A stretch of DNA of 64,000 nucleotides. Source: Amoebidium appalachense (taxonomy: Eukaryota > Ichthyosporea). Where the stretch lies: positions 7,068,001 to 7,132,000 of the forward strand of contig CAVNZM010000006.1 of the NCBI GenBank assembly GCA_963693365.1, written 5' to 3'. The notes below the pieces were generated by a model. The model saw only the letters and a list, made by a program, of their open reading frames with translations, was not told the origin of the DNA and did not search any database. The translations under genes were made by a program, and so were the position numbers. This document shows, in pieces, positions 1 to 17,775 of the stretch. The stretch's first letter is position 1; the number at the start of each line of letters is the position of its first letter.

Positions 1-7
1 CACCCAC

Positions 8-5520
<5,513 letters not shown>

Positions 5521-5693
5521 CCTCCTGCCAGCCCCAGCCTAAAGCCCCCCTTGGCTGCTAGCGCGCCACCCCTACAGATCCCAACACTACTATAGCTACT
5601 GTGTTTGCTGTGTGCCTGCGGACTCAAGGGGGTGTTACGTGATGTGGTTGGCTTTGATTACGTGATCCGCCTGGCTGCTAGTCTGTCTAGACA

Positions 5694-5701
5694 TGACGTC
5701 A
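5694..5701. promoter_or_regulatory. CRE-like palindrome TGACGTCA
   Basis: Perfect TGACGTCA, about 175 bp upstream of the carrier ATG. This is the consensus for CREB/ATF bZIP factors. Whether it acts here is inference. Confidence 0.4.
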
Positions 5702-5787
5702 TCACCCAGACTTCAGGTCACTACTCGGCGAAGAAAAATGTGTTGGCTTGGTTCACAAGTTGGCTCAGGGTTGGCTCTCCCCCCCCT

Positions 5788-5838
<51 letters not shown>

Positions 5839-6107
5839 AAAAAAGGCCGTGGGGGAGGGGGGGTGGGGAAGGGGGAGGGGGGCTATCTGTCTTTTGAACA
5901 ACTATTTGGCTCAGGTTGGCTCCCCCCCCCCCCCCCCCCCCCAAATTAAAAAGGAAAAAAAAAAAAAGGCCTTGCCCCCTCCTCCCCCCCCCCCCCCCCC
6001 CCTTCATCCCCCCCTCAAAAAAAAAAAAGGCCTTTGGGGGGAGGGGGGCGGGAGTTGAGGGGGGGCTATCTGTCTTGTGAAAAACTGTAAATGTACATCA
6101 TAAGTAA

Positions 6108-6256
<149 letters not shown>

Positions 6257-7338
6257 AGATAAGCATATTGTGCATATACGTATACTTCGATCAAGTAGCA
6301 TCGGTATTTTATTGAGTAAATCAGATATTATACTGATCATCTATAACTTTAATCATAAGCAGCGATGGACAGACTAAAATATTTTACATCCTCGGCATGG
6401 CATGGCCCATGTACGGCCATTAGGCCATTCCAACAGGGCTATCGCTCTATCTCCCCCCCACCAAACCACCCCCACCCCCGACAACAACAAGCAAATACGC
6501 CCATGCACACCACCACCAACCTCCTCTTCCATTCAGGAACCCCCAACATCAAGCTGCACCTCCCCCCCCCCCCCCCCCATAGATATCTAGACAGCAGGCC
6601 ACATGTCCGCCATGCCCCAGCAACCCCTGGGCTTACTTTGAGCCCTTGCCTCTGGTGCCCACCCCGGCAAGCTCACTCCATGGGGTGCCATAACACCTGG
6701 CATGGCCCTGCTGCCACATTTGCCAGAGTGACCCCTCCCAGGCCACCACCAGACCCACGTGCACCCGTGCATATGGCACCCTTGCTCTCCCCTACATATA
6801 CCGCTTAGTGCACGTGACCAGCATGCATCGTGCCACGTAAAGGGCAGTGACCGTCCGGCGCTCACTCCCAGTCCGGGCCGAGGCTGTGACTGTGACTCGT
6901 GACTGTGAGCCACTTGCATACCTTGCATGCAGGGTAGGAAACATGAAGCATATTTGCCATCTATCTGTTGTTGTAGTTGCATGCATGCCAGATATTATGA
7001 TATTTCACAAAAGAAAATAATTATTTTTGGTGTCCCTATTTTTTTTCGGTTTTATTCAACTACGACCATACAATAGGCACAGTGTTGACTTGCACGACTT
7101 GGCAACAAGTTGCCAACAACATATGGGGCTCCAAATCAACAATAAAGCCAGTGTGCCGCATTCCAATCCGTATGTCAGCCAATCAGATCGGGGCACGCCT
7201 GATTCATTAAAAACGCCATAGGAAAAAAAATCCTCATCAAACACTCAGGACTGTGCCTGTGCTTTTGCCAGGAAACGTGGGTGTATACCTGGAAAACAAA
7301 CGAGATAGGACACCTACGGGCAAGAAAACACAGCAACC

Positions 7339-10300
7339 ATGTCGCAGGATGACTCGTCCATCCCCGAGAGGTAGGCCACCCGCCTTTCTCCTTCAGTCAT
7401 ACTGGGCCAGGCAGGGGCTGACAGGGCCACACAGAATTGGGCCCTACAAGGTGCTGCGTGTGATGGGCGCAGGGTCCTTTGCCCAGGTCAGCGTGGGTGA
7501 GCACGTCGAGACGGGCGAGAAGGTGCGTGCCTGGGGGCGGCCTGTGCACGGTTAGGGGGAGGTAGAAATTTGTGGTTGTGGTTTGGGTGTTGCTTGCTTA
7601 AGCAAGGGACCGGGAGACTTGTGCCTCTGGATGGAATGTGCTTGGTTAGGGAGCATGAACGTGTGGCTGTGGTTGGCTGGGCCCGGTTAGTTGGCGGGGA
7701 GATGTGTGTACTTTGTTGGGGTACATGGTCTTTGGGTCGGAGGGTGCATGGTTGACGGTGGGGTGTGCATCCTTAGAGGGGAAGAGGGTGTGTGTGGTGG
7801 CTGGGGGGTGGAAACACTGGGACCAGTAACATGGGGCTTGTGTTCTGTTGGTGTTCTGAAACTAGGGGGGTGTGCTGGTGTTGATGCTCAGAGACTAGGG
7901 GAGGCTTGCGGCTGTTTGGGTTCAGAGATTAGGGGAGGTTTGCTGGTGTTGATGCTCTGTTACTAGGGGACTAGGGGGGGTTTTTTCTGGTGTTGATGCT
8001 CTGAGACTGAGAGACTAGGAAGGGGTTTTCTGGTGTTGATGCTCTGATACTAGGGGGTGTTTGCGGCTGCTGGGATTCTGAGACTAAGGGGGGTTTGCTG
8101 CTGATGTTTTTCTGAGACACGAAGGGGTTTGCTTCTGCTGTTGGTTTGAGACTTAGGGGATTTTGCTGGTGTTGATGCTCTGTTACTAGGAGACTAGGGG
8201 GGTTTGCTGCTGATGTTTTCCTGAGACACGGGGGTCACCACGGTCCTGCTGTTGGTCTGAGGCTGTGTGGGGACGGTTAGGTTGCGCTCAAGGTGGTCAA
8301 CACGGCACTGTGGAACGACAAGAACAAGGCCCGGCGCACGACCCTCCTCAAGAGAGAGATCCGCCTGTGTCGCCTGCTGCACCACCCCAATGTGCATATG
8401 CCCCCCCCCCTCCCCCCCCCCTCCCCCCTCGCCTCCCCTTTCTTTCCCCCCACTCCCCTCTCCCAGAAAGGGTTGCTGCACACACACAGCACACAGCTGC
8501 TGGGCAGAGGGCACTGGCATGCCAGACAGGGCACTGACTGGGCCACGGTGCAGGTTATCCGCATGATTGGCACCATGCAGGATGGGCCTAAGGTCATCCT
8601 GGTCATGGAGGTGCGTGGGGGCAGGCCCGGTGGTGGGGGGAGGGGGTGGGCTGGCGGGGTCTGACTGTTTGTTGCAGCACGGGGCTGGGGGGACCTTGAG
8701 AACTTCATCTATGCACAAAAGCACCGCTACCTGAGTGAGCCCAAGACGAGGGACTTCTTCCGGCAGATTATCAGCGGGGTGGACTACCTCCACAAGAACT
8801 ACATCACCCACAGAGACATCAAGCCCGCAAACATCATCCTCGACAGCAAACAGACCACGCCCAAGCTGATAGACTTTGGCTTCACAAACATCTTTGACGA
8901 GGTGGGTGTGGGGGCTGGCTGGCAGGGACACGGGGCTGGTGCATGGTCTGTGTGCGTGCCATGCCAGTAGAGCACCACCAGGAGATATGGTCGTGCGTGG
9001 GTCTGACCGTGGGGGGGGGGGTTGGTGCTGCAGAAAGAGAAGTTGGCATCGTTTTTGGGGTCTCCGCATTTTGCAGCCCCCGAGCTGCTGACAGGCACCA
9101 AGTATGAAGGCCCACAGGTGAGAAACCGGGGGCAGGGAGGGAGGGGGGTTACATGGTTACAGGGGTACTGACGAGGTGTGCAGGTGGATATCTGGAGTCT
9201 CGGGGTGACGCTGTGAGTGTGGCTTGCTGGGTACATGGTGGGTGGTCTGTGCTGGGTGCTGACTGGGCCGCAGGTATGCCTGCCTGACTGGCCGACTGCC
9301 TTTCCAGGCCAGCACCATGGAGAAGCTCATGGACCTCATCGTCAGGGCTGACTTCACCTTCCCCCCCCACGTCTCGGACGGTGCATCACCCACACCCCCC
9401 CACCCTCCCCATAGTTTTTAGGCCATGTGTTTTTTGCCGGGGGATAGGTGGGGAAGTTGGGGGGGGAGGGGAGGAGGAGGGGGGGGGGGGGGAGGGTCAG
9501 CTCTCCGTGGTCTGTCTCACAGAGCTTGCTCTCCGTGGCCCTTGTGCCACCACATGAAACCTGTTTTTCGGCTGAGTAGGCTCCCACTGTGACACTTTAT
9601 CCTCCATCCCCCCCCACACACCCTTTATGTGACTCATCATACCTCAAAGTCCTTCCGGGTGCTGACTGGGGGGCTGCAGAGGCGCAAGATCTGATCCGCA
9701 AGATGCTGACGGCAGACACGACATACCGTGCAACAATGGAGGTGGGTGGGCCCTCGGCGTCTTTTTTGTTCTTCGGAGGAAGAGGGGGAAAGGGGGGGGG
9801 GGGGGGGAGGGGGGGGGGAGGGGGGGGGAGGGTAGGGGGGGCAGAACTGACAGCAGAGGCAGGATGTGCGCCAACACCCCTGGATGAACATCGGCTACCC
9901 CACAGCACCCCCCGACCTGGCCATCCCCAGAGATGCTGCTGTCATAGACGTGGACGAGACGGTGTGTGTGTGTGTGTGTATGTGTGTATGTGTGCTTGTA
10001 GTGGTATGGTGTTGTTTGTGTATGTGTAGTCTATGTGGGGTGGGGTCTATATGTGTGCGTCTAAGTGTATGTACTGGCATGTGTATGTGTAAGTGGGGGC
10101 GGGGAGGGGAGAGAGTGTTGGATATGTATTGTGTGCTTGTGTGTACGTGTGTGTGTAGGGGGGGGGGGGAGAGGGGAAGGGGGGGGGGGGGGGGGAGAGG
10201 GCAGAGTGGAGAAATCATGGGTGGGGATGGGGGTGGGTGTACACGTAGGAAGTTGGATGTGTGTGGGTGACTGTTAGCAGCTGGGCACCCACGTGTGTTT

Positions 10301-12165
10301 ATGGAATAAGTGGGTGGTCCCGGCGGAAGAGTGAGTGGGGGGAAGCTTACGTGTATGTGCATTTTGTGGGAATGGAGGGAAGGCTAGTCTACTTGTGAGT
10401 GTGCAGGGGGGAGGGGAAGGGAGGGCAAGACGTGTATGCGTGTAGGGGAACCGGGGGGAGGGGGGGGGGGAGGGTGGGGGGGGAGGGAGAGGGCTAAGGG
10501 GGAGAAAGTGTACGTATGTGTGTGCAGGGGAGAGGGGAATAACGGGGAAGTCTAGGTGTGTAAAGGTGAAGGAGTGGAGAGAGAAAAGAATGTTTGTGAA
10601 GTCTGTGTGTGTGTGCAGGTGGAGGTTTCCTGCTGACCGGGGGTGCAGGTGCTTGCGGCGCTGGGCCCGTACGGGTTTGAGGACAAGGAGGCCAACCGCC
10701 AAGCAATCACGGTAGGGCCCAGCCCCAGCACGGGGGAAGACTAGGGATTGCAGGGTGCCCGCACGCATCCAGCCGCAGTGGCCGGGTTTTCGTGCTTGTT
10801 TGGTTTTCTTGGCCTGCATGCTTTGCTTGTTTTATTTTTGCCCCTGCTTGTGCTGCTCGTCGTCCACACATTCGAGCCCCTCCCTCTGCTTGCACACCTT
10901 GGGAGCTAAGTGTTGGGCAGAAGGAGCCCAAAGCCAGTTCCCCTGCCCCCCGTGGCTATACTATACCCGGATGGGGTTTGGCACGGGAGGTGGGTTGTTG
11001 GGTGACCATGAAGGAGCGTGGGCCTCCTAAGGCCTCTGTCTGTGCTGCATGCTGTTGGCGTTTCTCCGTACACAGCTCGGTGGAATCTCCACAGGTAGTT
11101 TTGGTGCTTCTCTGCCACCCCGTGTTAGGCTCGTGTCTGCCCTGGCCGGTGCCTGGGGGTGTGGCCGTGGGCACGTGGCTGTGTGTGTGCTGACACGTGC
11201 TGCAGAGCCCAGGCACGAGTGTGGTCAAGGTGGTCTACTGCCTGCTGCTGGAGGCCAGGCAGAGGGAGAAGCAGCGCCAGATGATTGGTGGGTGCCAGGT
11301 GCTTGCAGATGCCACTCATGCCAGTGCATGCCTTGAATTTCCCTCCCCTCCCCCCTCCCCCTCCCCCCCCCCTCCCCCTCCTTCCCCGCTCCCCATTCCT
11401 TCTCCCTCGTCCAGAGTTTCTGCTTGCGGCCCTGTCGCTGGCCTTGACGTTGCACCCTCACCGAGCTCTTCAAGGTGTTTTCGGTTGCCAATATTGTTTG
11501 CCCGCCCCCTAACCACCCCCCTCACCCCCCAGAGCAAGCCAAGCACGCACCCCCTTCAGCAGCAGCACCTGCGCCAGCAGGGCAGACGGGGGCCAGCGCA
11601 GCGGAGGGTGGGGAGGGCAAGGACCACCTGACGCTGGCTGCGGCCATGAAGAACCTGTTGAGCCCCATGATGGGCCGCAAGGGCAGGAAGAGGGCCGTCA
11701 GCGAGCCCGGAAACCCGGAAGGTGTGGACCGCAGAGGGTTTTGTAGGGAGGGGGGAGGGGGGGGGGGGGAGAGAGAGAGGGAGGAGGGAGGGGGGGGGGG
11801 GGGGGGGCAGGTTCTGACTGAAAAGGTTGGGTTTGCAGGCTACATCGCACCCTCCACGCACCATTCCGTTGGCCAGGGCGCACAGCAACCCCGCCCACCA
11901 CCCCCGGTACGTGCCTGCACAGCCTGGAGGAGGAGGAGGAGGAGGAGGGGGGGGAGGGGGGGGGGGGGGGGGCTGTTGCGGTTGGACGGGTATGGGTTGC
12001 TTCAGGCACCGGGCTGACGGTGGGGACGCAGGCACAGCAGGACGGGGCCGTGCGCAGCGGCAACGGGGACCAGACAGACCAGCCGGCAGACGGAGAGATA
12101 TCAGTCCCCGTGCCTGGTGCGTGCTGCTTGTAGTTTGGTTTGCCTGTGTGTGTGTGTGTCTGTGC

Positions 12166-12200
<35 letters not shown>

Positions 12201-12447
12201 CGCGTGCGTGCTTGTGTGTGTGTGTGTGTGTGCGTGCGTGCGTGTGTGCGTGCATGCGTGCGTGTTGGGGGGGGGGGGGGGGGGGGAGGGGGGGAGGGGG
12301 GGCTTACGTGCGTGCGTGCGTGCCTGTTGGGTGGGGGGGGGGGGGGGGGGGGGGGGGGGGAGGGGGGGGAGAACCAGGAAGATCCATCCATGCAGTTGCT
12401 GACAGGGTGGCCCCACAGCGGCAGCACGGACCCACCACCAGGTCTAG
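7339..12447 (+). CDS. CAMK-family Ser/Thr protein kinase (KIN1/MARK/SNRK-like)
   Basis: Sixteen exons, about 469 residues: 7339-7370, 7435-7522 (or from 7411), 8281-8391, 8554-8610, 8678-8901, 9034-9117, 9184-9212, 9274-9380, 9680-9741, 9863-9961, 10649-10711, 11206-11287, 11533-11721, 11839-11906, 12032-12116, 12419-12447. The catalytic core is complete: glycine loop MGAGSFAQV, VALK lysine, REIRL glutamate, HRDIKPANI, DFGF, AAPELL and VDIWSLGV. After the kinase, residues from VLAALGPYGFED to KVVYCLLLEARQ look like the UBA-type helix bundle seen behind SNF1/MARK/KIN1-type kinases. The Ser/Ala-rich tail may carry sites such as RKRAVSEP. Exon 8678-8901 is one base short at a G6 run (about 8692) before GDLENF, so the literal frame breaks there. 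The exact subfamily is not certain. Confidence 0.82.
7815..8275. repeat. Degenerate minisatellite in kinase intron 2
   Basis: Units of about 35-45 bp built from ctgagactaggggggttt and ctggtgttgatgctc repeat up to the acceptor at 8280. The copies are diverged and of unequal length. Confidence 0.75.
9961..10648. repeat. GT- and G-rich low-complexity intron of kinase gene
   Basis: (GT)n just after the donor, then G runs near 10159-10196 and 10450-10490. No exon is seen inside. Confidence 0.7.
12117..12418. repeat. (GT)n/(GTGC)n followed by G homopolymers in last kinase intron
   Basis: GT runs at 12143-12240, GTGC runs, then G tracts at 12265-12370. Similar low-complexity content fills most introns of this gene. 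Confidence 0.85.
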
Positions 12448-13692
12448 GCCGGAGGCAGACCAGACCGGCACGAGGGGTGATAGAGCATGCAGCATGCAGC
12501 TATAGCCGAGATATATATACACGCCACACATAGATAGCACGTAGTGATGATAGAAAATAGAAACCGCGCAGCCTTTATCATGCAAGTAATGTACAGCGTA
12601 ACATTGCCAGGGCAGAGCCTTGGGGTATTGATTGAATAAGTAAAGTGGGGCCACACGTACGACCAGTTGTTCCTGTTTCTGGCTGGCACCTGGCTGGTTG
12701 CCCAGGTGCCGTGCTTTCAAAGCCCCTTATGTGCGATAGGAGGCTATGGGTTGGCCTCGGCGCGTGTCGGCACAAGCGTGTGGAGGTGATCAAGGAGTGA
12801 AGGAGGCCTAATTTGTTGCCACCGTTCAAGGCCTCATCGAGTTGCTGTTTTGGTTTGTTTGGGCTTTTGGCGCCTCATCCGAGGGTGATCCAAGCAAGGT
12901 GCAGGGTTAGCCATCACAGAGCTGAATGCCGCTATTACGGTATTTACATATCCATATTCCGAGTAGATCGATTTCTGGGGTGGCCCAGCCCTACTTAGGC
13001 TACTAGGCTGTTTCAGCTCAGAGATGAGAAGAAAAAAATTATATCCATCTACTGTTTTGTATTTTGTTGGATGGACGCACTTTTTTCACCCTCCAACACA
13101 AACACACAACGACCACCACCACCACCATCCATCACAATACCTACCCCCACCACCAGTCGACCGTGCACCATCACCCCCCAAAAAGGTGATAGTTGGCTCA
13201 ACTAGATTCTAACCCAGCTGTGGTGCGCTGTAAGCCAATGACCAGCAGGTCGACGAAATACACACACGGTAGTAGCCTTGTTGGTCAACCGTGGCTTGAC
13301 TCGGCAGCTGAGACTGATGAGACCGTGTCCTACTACGAGTTTTTGCTGTGCCTACCCGTACCATTTCCGGCTGACGATGGCCTTTGATTTGTAGTAGACC
13401 TTCAAACTGTGCATGGATAGTGGCGGTTGAAGCTGATCAAGAAATAGAAAATAGTATAGGAGCTGCATCTCTGTCACTGAATACACGAGGGGTTAGCCTA
13501 CGGTATACGCCTCAGTCGTACAGATTGTGCCAGCTCTCGAGTGGATGGTGCCCCCTTCGGCCGGATTTCGTGCCTGGTAACACGATTACACCGGTGCCAC
13601 GCACTAGGCTGCTGGCCTGGTTTGCTGTGCTATGCCGCTGTGGTGTGCAGCCACCCCCCCTGACTGCCCACCCACCCTCTTCCTTCCCCACC
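12448..13692. other. Intergenic region between CAMK-type kinase and Src-like kinase
   Basis: Holds the 3' UTR of the kinase and the 5' region of the Src-like gene. A frame is open from 13384 into the Src-like CDS, but it lacks similarity and would remove the N-terminal glycine, so it is treated as 5' UTR. Confidence 0.6.
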
Positions 13693-16163
13693 ATGGGCAC
13701 AACCAAGTCGCGCCACCGGCCACAGGCCCTCACTCAGCCCCAGCCTGCCAGCCATGACCAGCCTGCCACACTGCCCAACCCCCCGCTACTCGCTGCGCAC
13801 ACAGACTTTGCGCCACCCTCGCCTAACCCTGTCGCAGGCACGCAACTGCGGGCCACAGGGCCAGGGTGTGTGTACGTGGCGCTGTTCGACTATGCCGGGC
13901 AGGAGGGGGACCTTTCGTTCCGCAAAGACGACGAGTTTGAGGTTGTGGCCGCGCCTGAGGCGGACTGGTGGCTGGCGCGGTCGCTGCGCACGGGCCAGCA
14001 GGGCTACGTGCCCAGCAACTTCCTGGTGCCGCACACAGCCTTCAGCACCGAGCCGTGGTTCCATGGGGAGCTGGGCCGGGCCGAGTGCGAGCGGCTGCTG
14101 CTGCGGTTCAACAAGATAGGCGCTTACCTGGTGCGCCAGTCCAGCAGCCAGCACCCCTACACGCTGTCTGTGCGCGACCAGTATGACGCCGTCAAGCACT
14201 ATGCCGTGCGCACAGGCCCTGAGGGCGACTGGTTCCTCAGCCCCACACGAAGGTTCAAAGGGCTGGCGCAGCTGGTGGCGTTCTACAGCCAGTGCCCTGA
14301 GGGCCTGTGCACACGCCTGACCGTGCCCTGCCCAAAGGCCGCACCATACCTGACCGACGTGTCCCATGCCACCAGAGACAACTACGAGATACCGCGGTCG
14401 GCAATAAGGTCCGTGTGCTTGGCTGGGTTGAACCCCCGTAGTGGTATCGGGTGCATAGTTGTGTTATGAGGTGCTTGCCCACCGCTGTTCTCTAATGGTT
14501 GCATGACTTGCACTAACACTGTTATCAGTTCTGTATACCGCTCGTATCAACCTAGCCCTCTCTTTCCCACTTCCCCAGTCTCCCGATCACGTCATTGAGA
14601 GCATTAGCTGCAGTCTCCATATCGTAACCTTGAGGATCGGCATTCACCCATTGCGGTTTACGATCCGATTGACTATTGAAATGGGTACATGCGTCCATCC
14701 GTACATACAAAAATACGCACGCGCACGCACACAAACACAGGCACACACACACACACTGTATGTATAATAAATGTATATCATAGTGTGTTTGTATATAGAA
14801 ATGTATGCGATATGTAATCCTATGATGTATCTTGAAGTGTGTGGATATCTGCACACACTTACAGTATTACACATATGTAAGTACAGTACAACTGTATAAG
14901 TGTATCGATGTATGTGTTGCATATCTATGTCTGTGATACAGCCATGCATGCCTACTTGTGCCCCGGCAGTATGTGTCTATCTTTGTACATTTTGCTGCCC
15001 CTAATTGTTGTTGCAGGCTTGGGGCCAAGCTAGGGGAGGGCAACTTTGGTGCAGTGTACCGGGGCACGTTCAATGGGGTGACGGAGGTTGCCGTCAAGGA
15101 GCTCAAGCCCGGCACCATGGGCCAGGCCGAGTTCCTGCGTGAGGCGCAGCTGATGAAGCGCCTGCAGCACCGCCACCTGGTGCGCCTCTATGCCATCTGC
15201 ACGGCCCAGGAACCAATGTACATCGTGCTGGAGTACATGGCCAGGGGCTCCCTGCTGGGCCTGCTGAGGGCTCAGGGCCAGGACTTCAACTGGCGGCAGA
15301 GGGCAGACATGTGTGCACAGGTGGCGGCAGGCATGGCTTACATGGAGGGCCAGCAGGTGCTGCACAGGGACCTTGCAGCCAGGAATGTGCTGGTCAGCGA
15401 GCAGTGGCTGTGCAAGGTGGCTGACTTTGGCCTTGCACGCTGTCTGGCCGACCTGGACGGGGGGGAGGAGGTCTATGCGGCCAGAGAGGGCACACAGGTG
15501 GCCGTCAAGTGGACCGCCCCAGAGGCCCTCTTCTTCAACAAGTTCTCAACAAAATCCGACGTGTGGTCCTTCGGCATCCTCATGTGGGAGGTGGGTGGCC
15601 ACACACCACAAGTGGAGCGCAAGGGTGGAAGGCTCTCCGCAAAGAGGGGGGGGGGGGGGGGGGGGAGGGGGGGGGGGAGGGGATGCGGGGGGGCTCAGCA
15701 CAAGGAAATAGCCAAGAGCACAAAGGGACGACCACCAGTACCACAGTGTAGCAGAAACATAAAAGCAGACCTTATGGTCAGGGGTCCCGCCCGGGGAGGG
15801 AGGGAGGGAGGGAGGGGGGAGGGGGAGGGGGGGGGGAGAGGGGGAGGGGCCCCCGGGGGGGGGGGGGGGGGGGGGGGGGAGAGGCAACCTCCTTCGGAGT
15901 GTAAAAGCGTCACGGACGTTTGTTTGACTGCTGGGGGGGTGCAGATGGCCACACACGGGGCCACGCCGTACGCAGGGCTAAGAAACAAGGAGACCATGGA
16001 CGAGCTCCGAAAGGGCTATCGCCTGCCCAGACCCGACGGCTGCCCCCAAGACTACTGGCTGCTGGCTGCCGGCTGCTGGGCAGAGGCCCCCGACCAGCGC
16101 CCGGCCTTTGGCAGTCTGCAGGGCCAGCTGGAGGCCCTGTTTGATGCCCCCCGTGCAGCATAG
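13693..16163 (+). CDS. Src-family-like non-receptor tyrosine kinase lacking the C-terminal regulatory tail
   Basis: Three exons (13693-14408, 15017-15590, 15945-16163), 502 residues. The N-terminus MGTTKS fits the N-myristoylation signal, so the protein probably sits at the plasma membrane. Order: Pro-rich linker (10-55), SH3 with ALFDYAGQEGDLSF and GYVPSNFL (about 60-115), SH2 with WFHGELGR and GAYLVRQSSS (about 120-215), linker YEIPRSAIRL, kinase domain with LGEGNFGAV, VAVKELKPG, HRDLAARN, ADFGLAR, activation-loop Tyr in EEVYAAREG, and VKWTAPEA. Domain order and the linker match Src, Fyn and relatives. The chain stops at ALFDAPRAA soon after the last kinase helix, with no tail tyrosine for Csk. 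Start chosen at 13693 because only this Met gives the myristoylation signal. Convergent with the AMPK-gamma-like gene. Abl and Frk/Brk relatives were considered; the kinase-proximal linker favours Src. Confidence 0.93.
15636..15880 (+). repeat. G-homopolymer-rich second intron of Src-like gene
   Basis: Several G runs on the sense strand between exons 2 and 3, including about 25 G near 15855-15880. Confidence 0.85.
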
Positions 16164-16290
16164 CAGGGGGGGTCTATGCACGTAGGCCCTGTTTGATGCC
16201 CCCCGTGCAGCATAGCAGGGGGGGTCTATGCACGTAGGCCCTGTTTGATGCCCCCCGTGCAGCATAGCAGGGGGCGGTCTATGCACATAG
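16134..16290 (+). repeat. Three 52-bp tandem copies spanning the Src-like stop codon
   Basis: Units start at 16134, 16186 and 16238 with gccctgtttgatgcc. The first unit contains the last ten codons including the TAG; the next two lie in the 3' UTR and differ from it by only a few bases. Near identity implies recent duplication. Confidence 0.95.
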
Positions 16291-16417
16291 GACCCCACGG
16301 CACGAACGAAACACTGAGTCTGGGTGGCTGCCAGCGCCAGTCATATTCTTTGTATCTAAAATCTCGTAGTCCGTATAGTATGTTTGTAATCAGTAAAGTA
16401 TTCATGTACTCAGCAAA

Positions 16418-16423
16418 AATAAA
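16418..16423 (+). promoter_or_regulatory. Polyadenylation signal AATAAA for Src-like gene
   Basis: AATAAA about 255 bp after the stop codon and before the end of the convergent gene. Confidence 0.6.
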
Positions 16424-16512
16424 CCTTCACATTGCCCACATTCACCACCACGCCAAGCTCTAGTGTCTCAAAGGGGCCGGGAAACCAGCCCGGGCCTACA
16501 CCTCTCCACGGC

Positions 16513-17484
16513 TCATCGCTTGCTGACGTGCAGCAGGCAGTCTGTGAGGGTGACCACCCCCACGGGCCTGCGTTCGTTGTCGACCACAAAGACCCTGTAC
16601 TGCCGCTGTGTGTGCAGCATGGCCACCACCTGCCGCAGGGCCGTGTCGGGCCCACAGGTGAGGGGCGGCCTCTCTCCCATCAGTGCCCCCACCGTGGCCG
16701 TGCGCAGCGCCGCCGTGTGCTCCTCGTCCAGGGCCCTGACCGCCGCCAGACTCAACTCCCCCACCAGCCGGCCCTGCCCGTCCACCACCCCCAACCCGCT
16801 TATGTGTGCGTCTCTGAGCCGCTGCAGGGTGCCCAGGGCCGGGTCAGTGGTAGTGCACGTGACCAGGGGCTTAGCCGCCAGGCCCAGGGAGGCCAGGGTG
16901 GCTGCGGGCTGGTCATAGAGGTCGTCCACGTTCTCGTGCAGTATGCGCAGCAGGCCCATCTGCGTGATAACCGCAACCACGGCCCCCGCTGGGTCCTGCA
17001 CCAGCAGGCGGTGGGCCCTCCTCTGCTTCATCAGCTTGACCACGTCCCTGAGGGTGTCTGTGGTGCGCACCTTGAGGGCGTCGTTGGCGTCATACAGGCC
17101 CAGTATGCGGTGCAGGGGTATGGCCAGGCCGGCCTCGGGTGCGTCCCTGTGCTCGTCCTGGTACCACAGCAGGTAGTCGGCCAGGTCCACCAGGCTCAAT
17201 ATGCCCAGGTACTCCCCCGTGGCCGACAGCACAGGCACGCTCTGTATGCCCCGCTCGTTGAGCAGGGCGCGTGTCTCGCCCACGGTTGCTGCGGCCGTGG
17301 TGGTGATGAGGGGCTGCTGCGTGGCCACAAAGTCCGCCACCGTCACCGCCCGCAGTGAGAAAGGGGCATCTGGGCGGTCCTCGGGGGCCGCGTCTGGGCC
17401 GACCTCCGCCCTGCGCTGGTGCTGCTTGAGCCGCCGTGCGTGCTCACTGTGGCTGAGTGTCTCCTTGCCCTGCGTCTGGCCCAT
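16513..17484 (-). CDS. AMPK gamma (SNF4)-like protein with four CBS domains
   Basis: One uninterrupted 323-residue frame, the length of short AMPK gamma subunits (about 330). Four CBS motifs lie in tandem. Their ends read LGILSLVDLADYL, AVITQMGLLRIL, GELSLAAVRAL and VGVVTLTDCLLHV. The second Bateman half (ISGLGVVDGQGRLVGEL, QYRVFVVDNERRPVGVV) resembles SNF4 most. The ribose-binding Asp expected at nucleotide sites is present in CBS1 (SLVD) and CBS4 (TLTD) but absent in CBS2 and CBS3. In AMPK the gamma subunit senses AMP/ADP/ATP for the kinase complex in cytosol. MGQTQG at the N-terminus could be myristoylated, which in AMPK is a property of the beta subunit. It has no intron, unlike every other conserved gene here. 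A generic CBS protein outside the AMPK complex is the main alternative. Confidence 0.78.
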   Translation of the reverse strand: MGQTQGKETLSHSEHARRLKQHQRRAEVGPDAAPEDRPDAPFSLRAVTVADFVATQQPLITTTAAATVGETRALLNERGIQSVPVLSATGEYLGILSLVDLADYLLWYQDEHRDAPEAGLAIPLHRILGLYDANDALKVRTTDTLRDVVKLMKQRRAHRLLVQDPAGAVVAVITQMGLLRILHENVDDLYDQPAATLASLGLAAKPLVTCTTTDPALGTLQRLRDAHISGLGVVDGQGRLVGELSLAAVRALDEEHTAALRTATVGALMGERPPLTCGPDTALRQVVAMLHTQRQYRVFVVDNERRPVGVVTLTDCLLHVSKR

Positions 17485-17730
17485 GGTGCCGTGTGCCTGT
17501 GTGCAAGTGCGTGTGTGCGTGTGGCGTACGTCTCATAAAGTAAGTCTCAAGTTGTGACTGCCCGTACACTTGTCCTCACTGTCAGACTCTATGGGTTTTT
17601 GAACTTTAGGCTGCCGCACTGTACAAATATTTAAACCGCCGGGGCCGGCGCCGGGTGGCTCACAGCCAGCACTGCCCAGCAGGTGCCGGAATTTTCGAAC
17701 AGCCGCCGACCAGAGCTCAGACAGACACGC

Positions 17731-17775
<45 letters not shown>

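Noticed and set aside
13384-13692. Upstream in-frame extension of the Src-like kinase
   Set aside because: No similarity, and it would bury the myristoylation signal MGTTKS.
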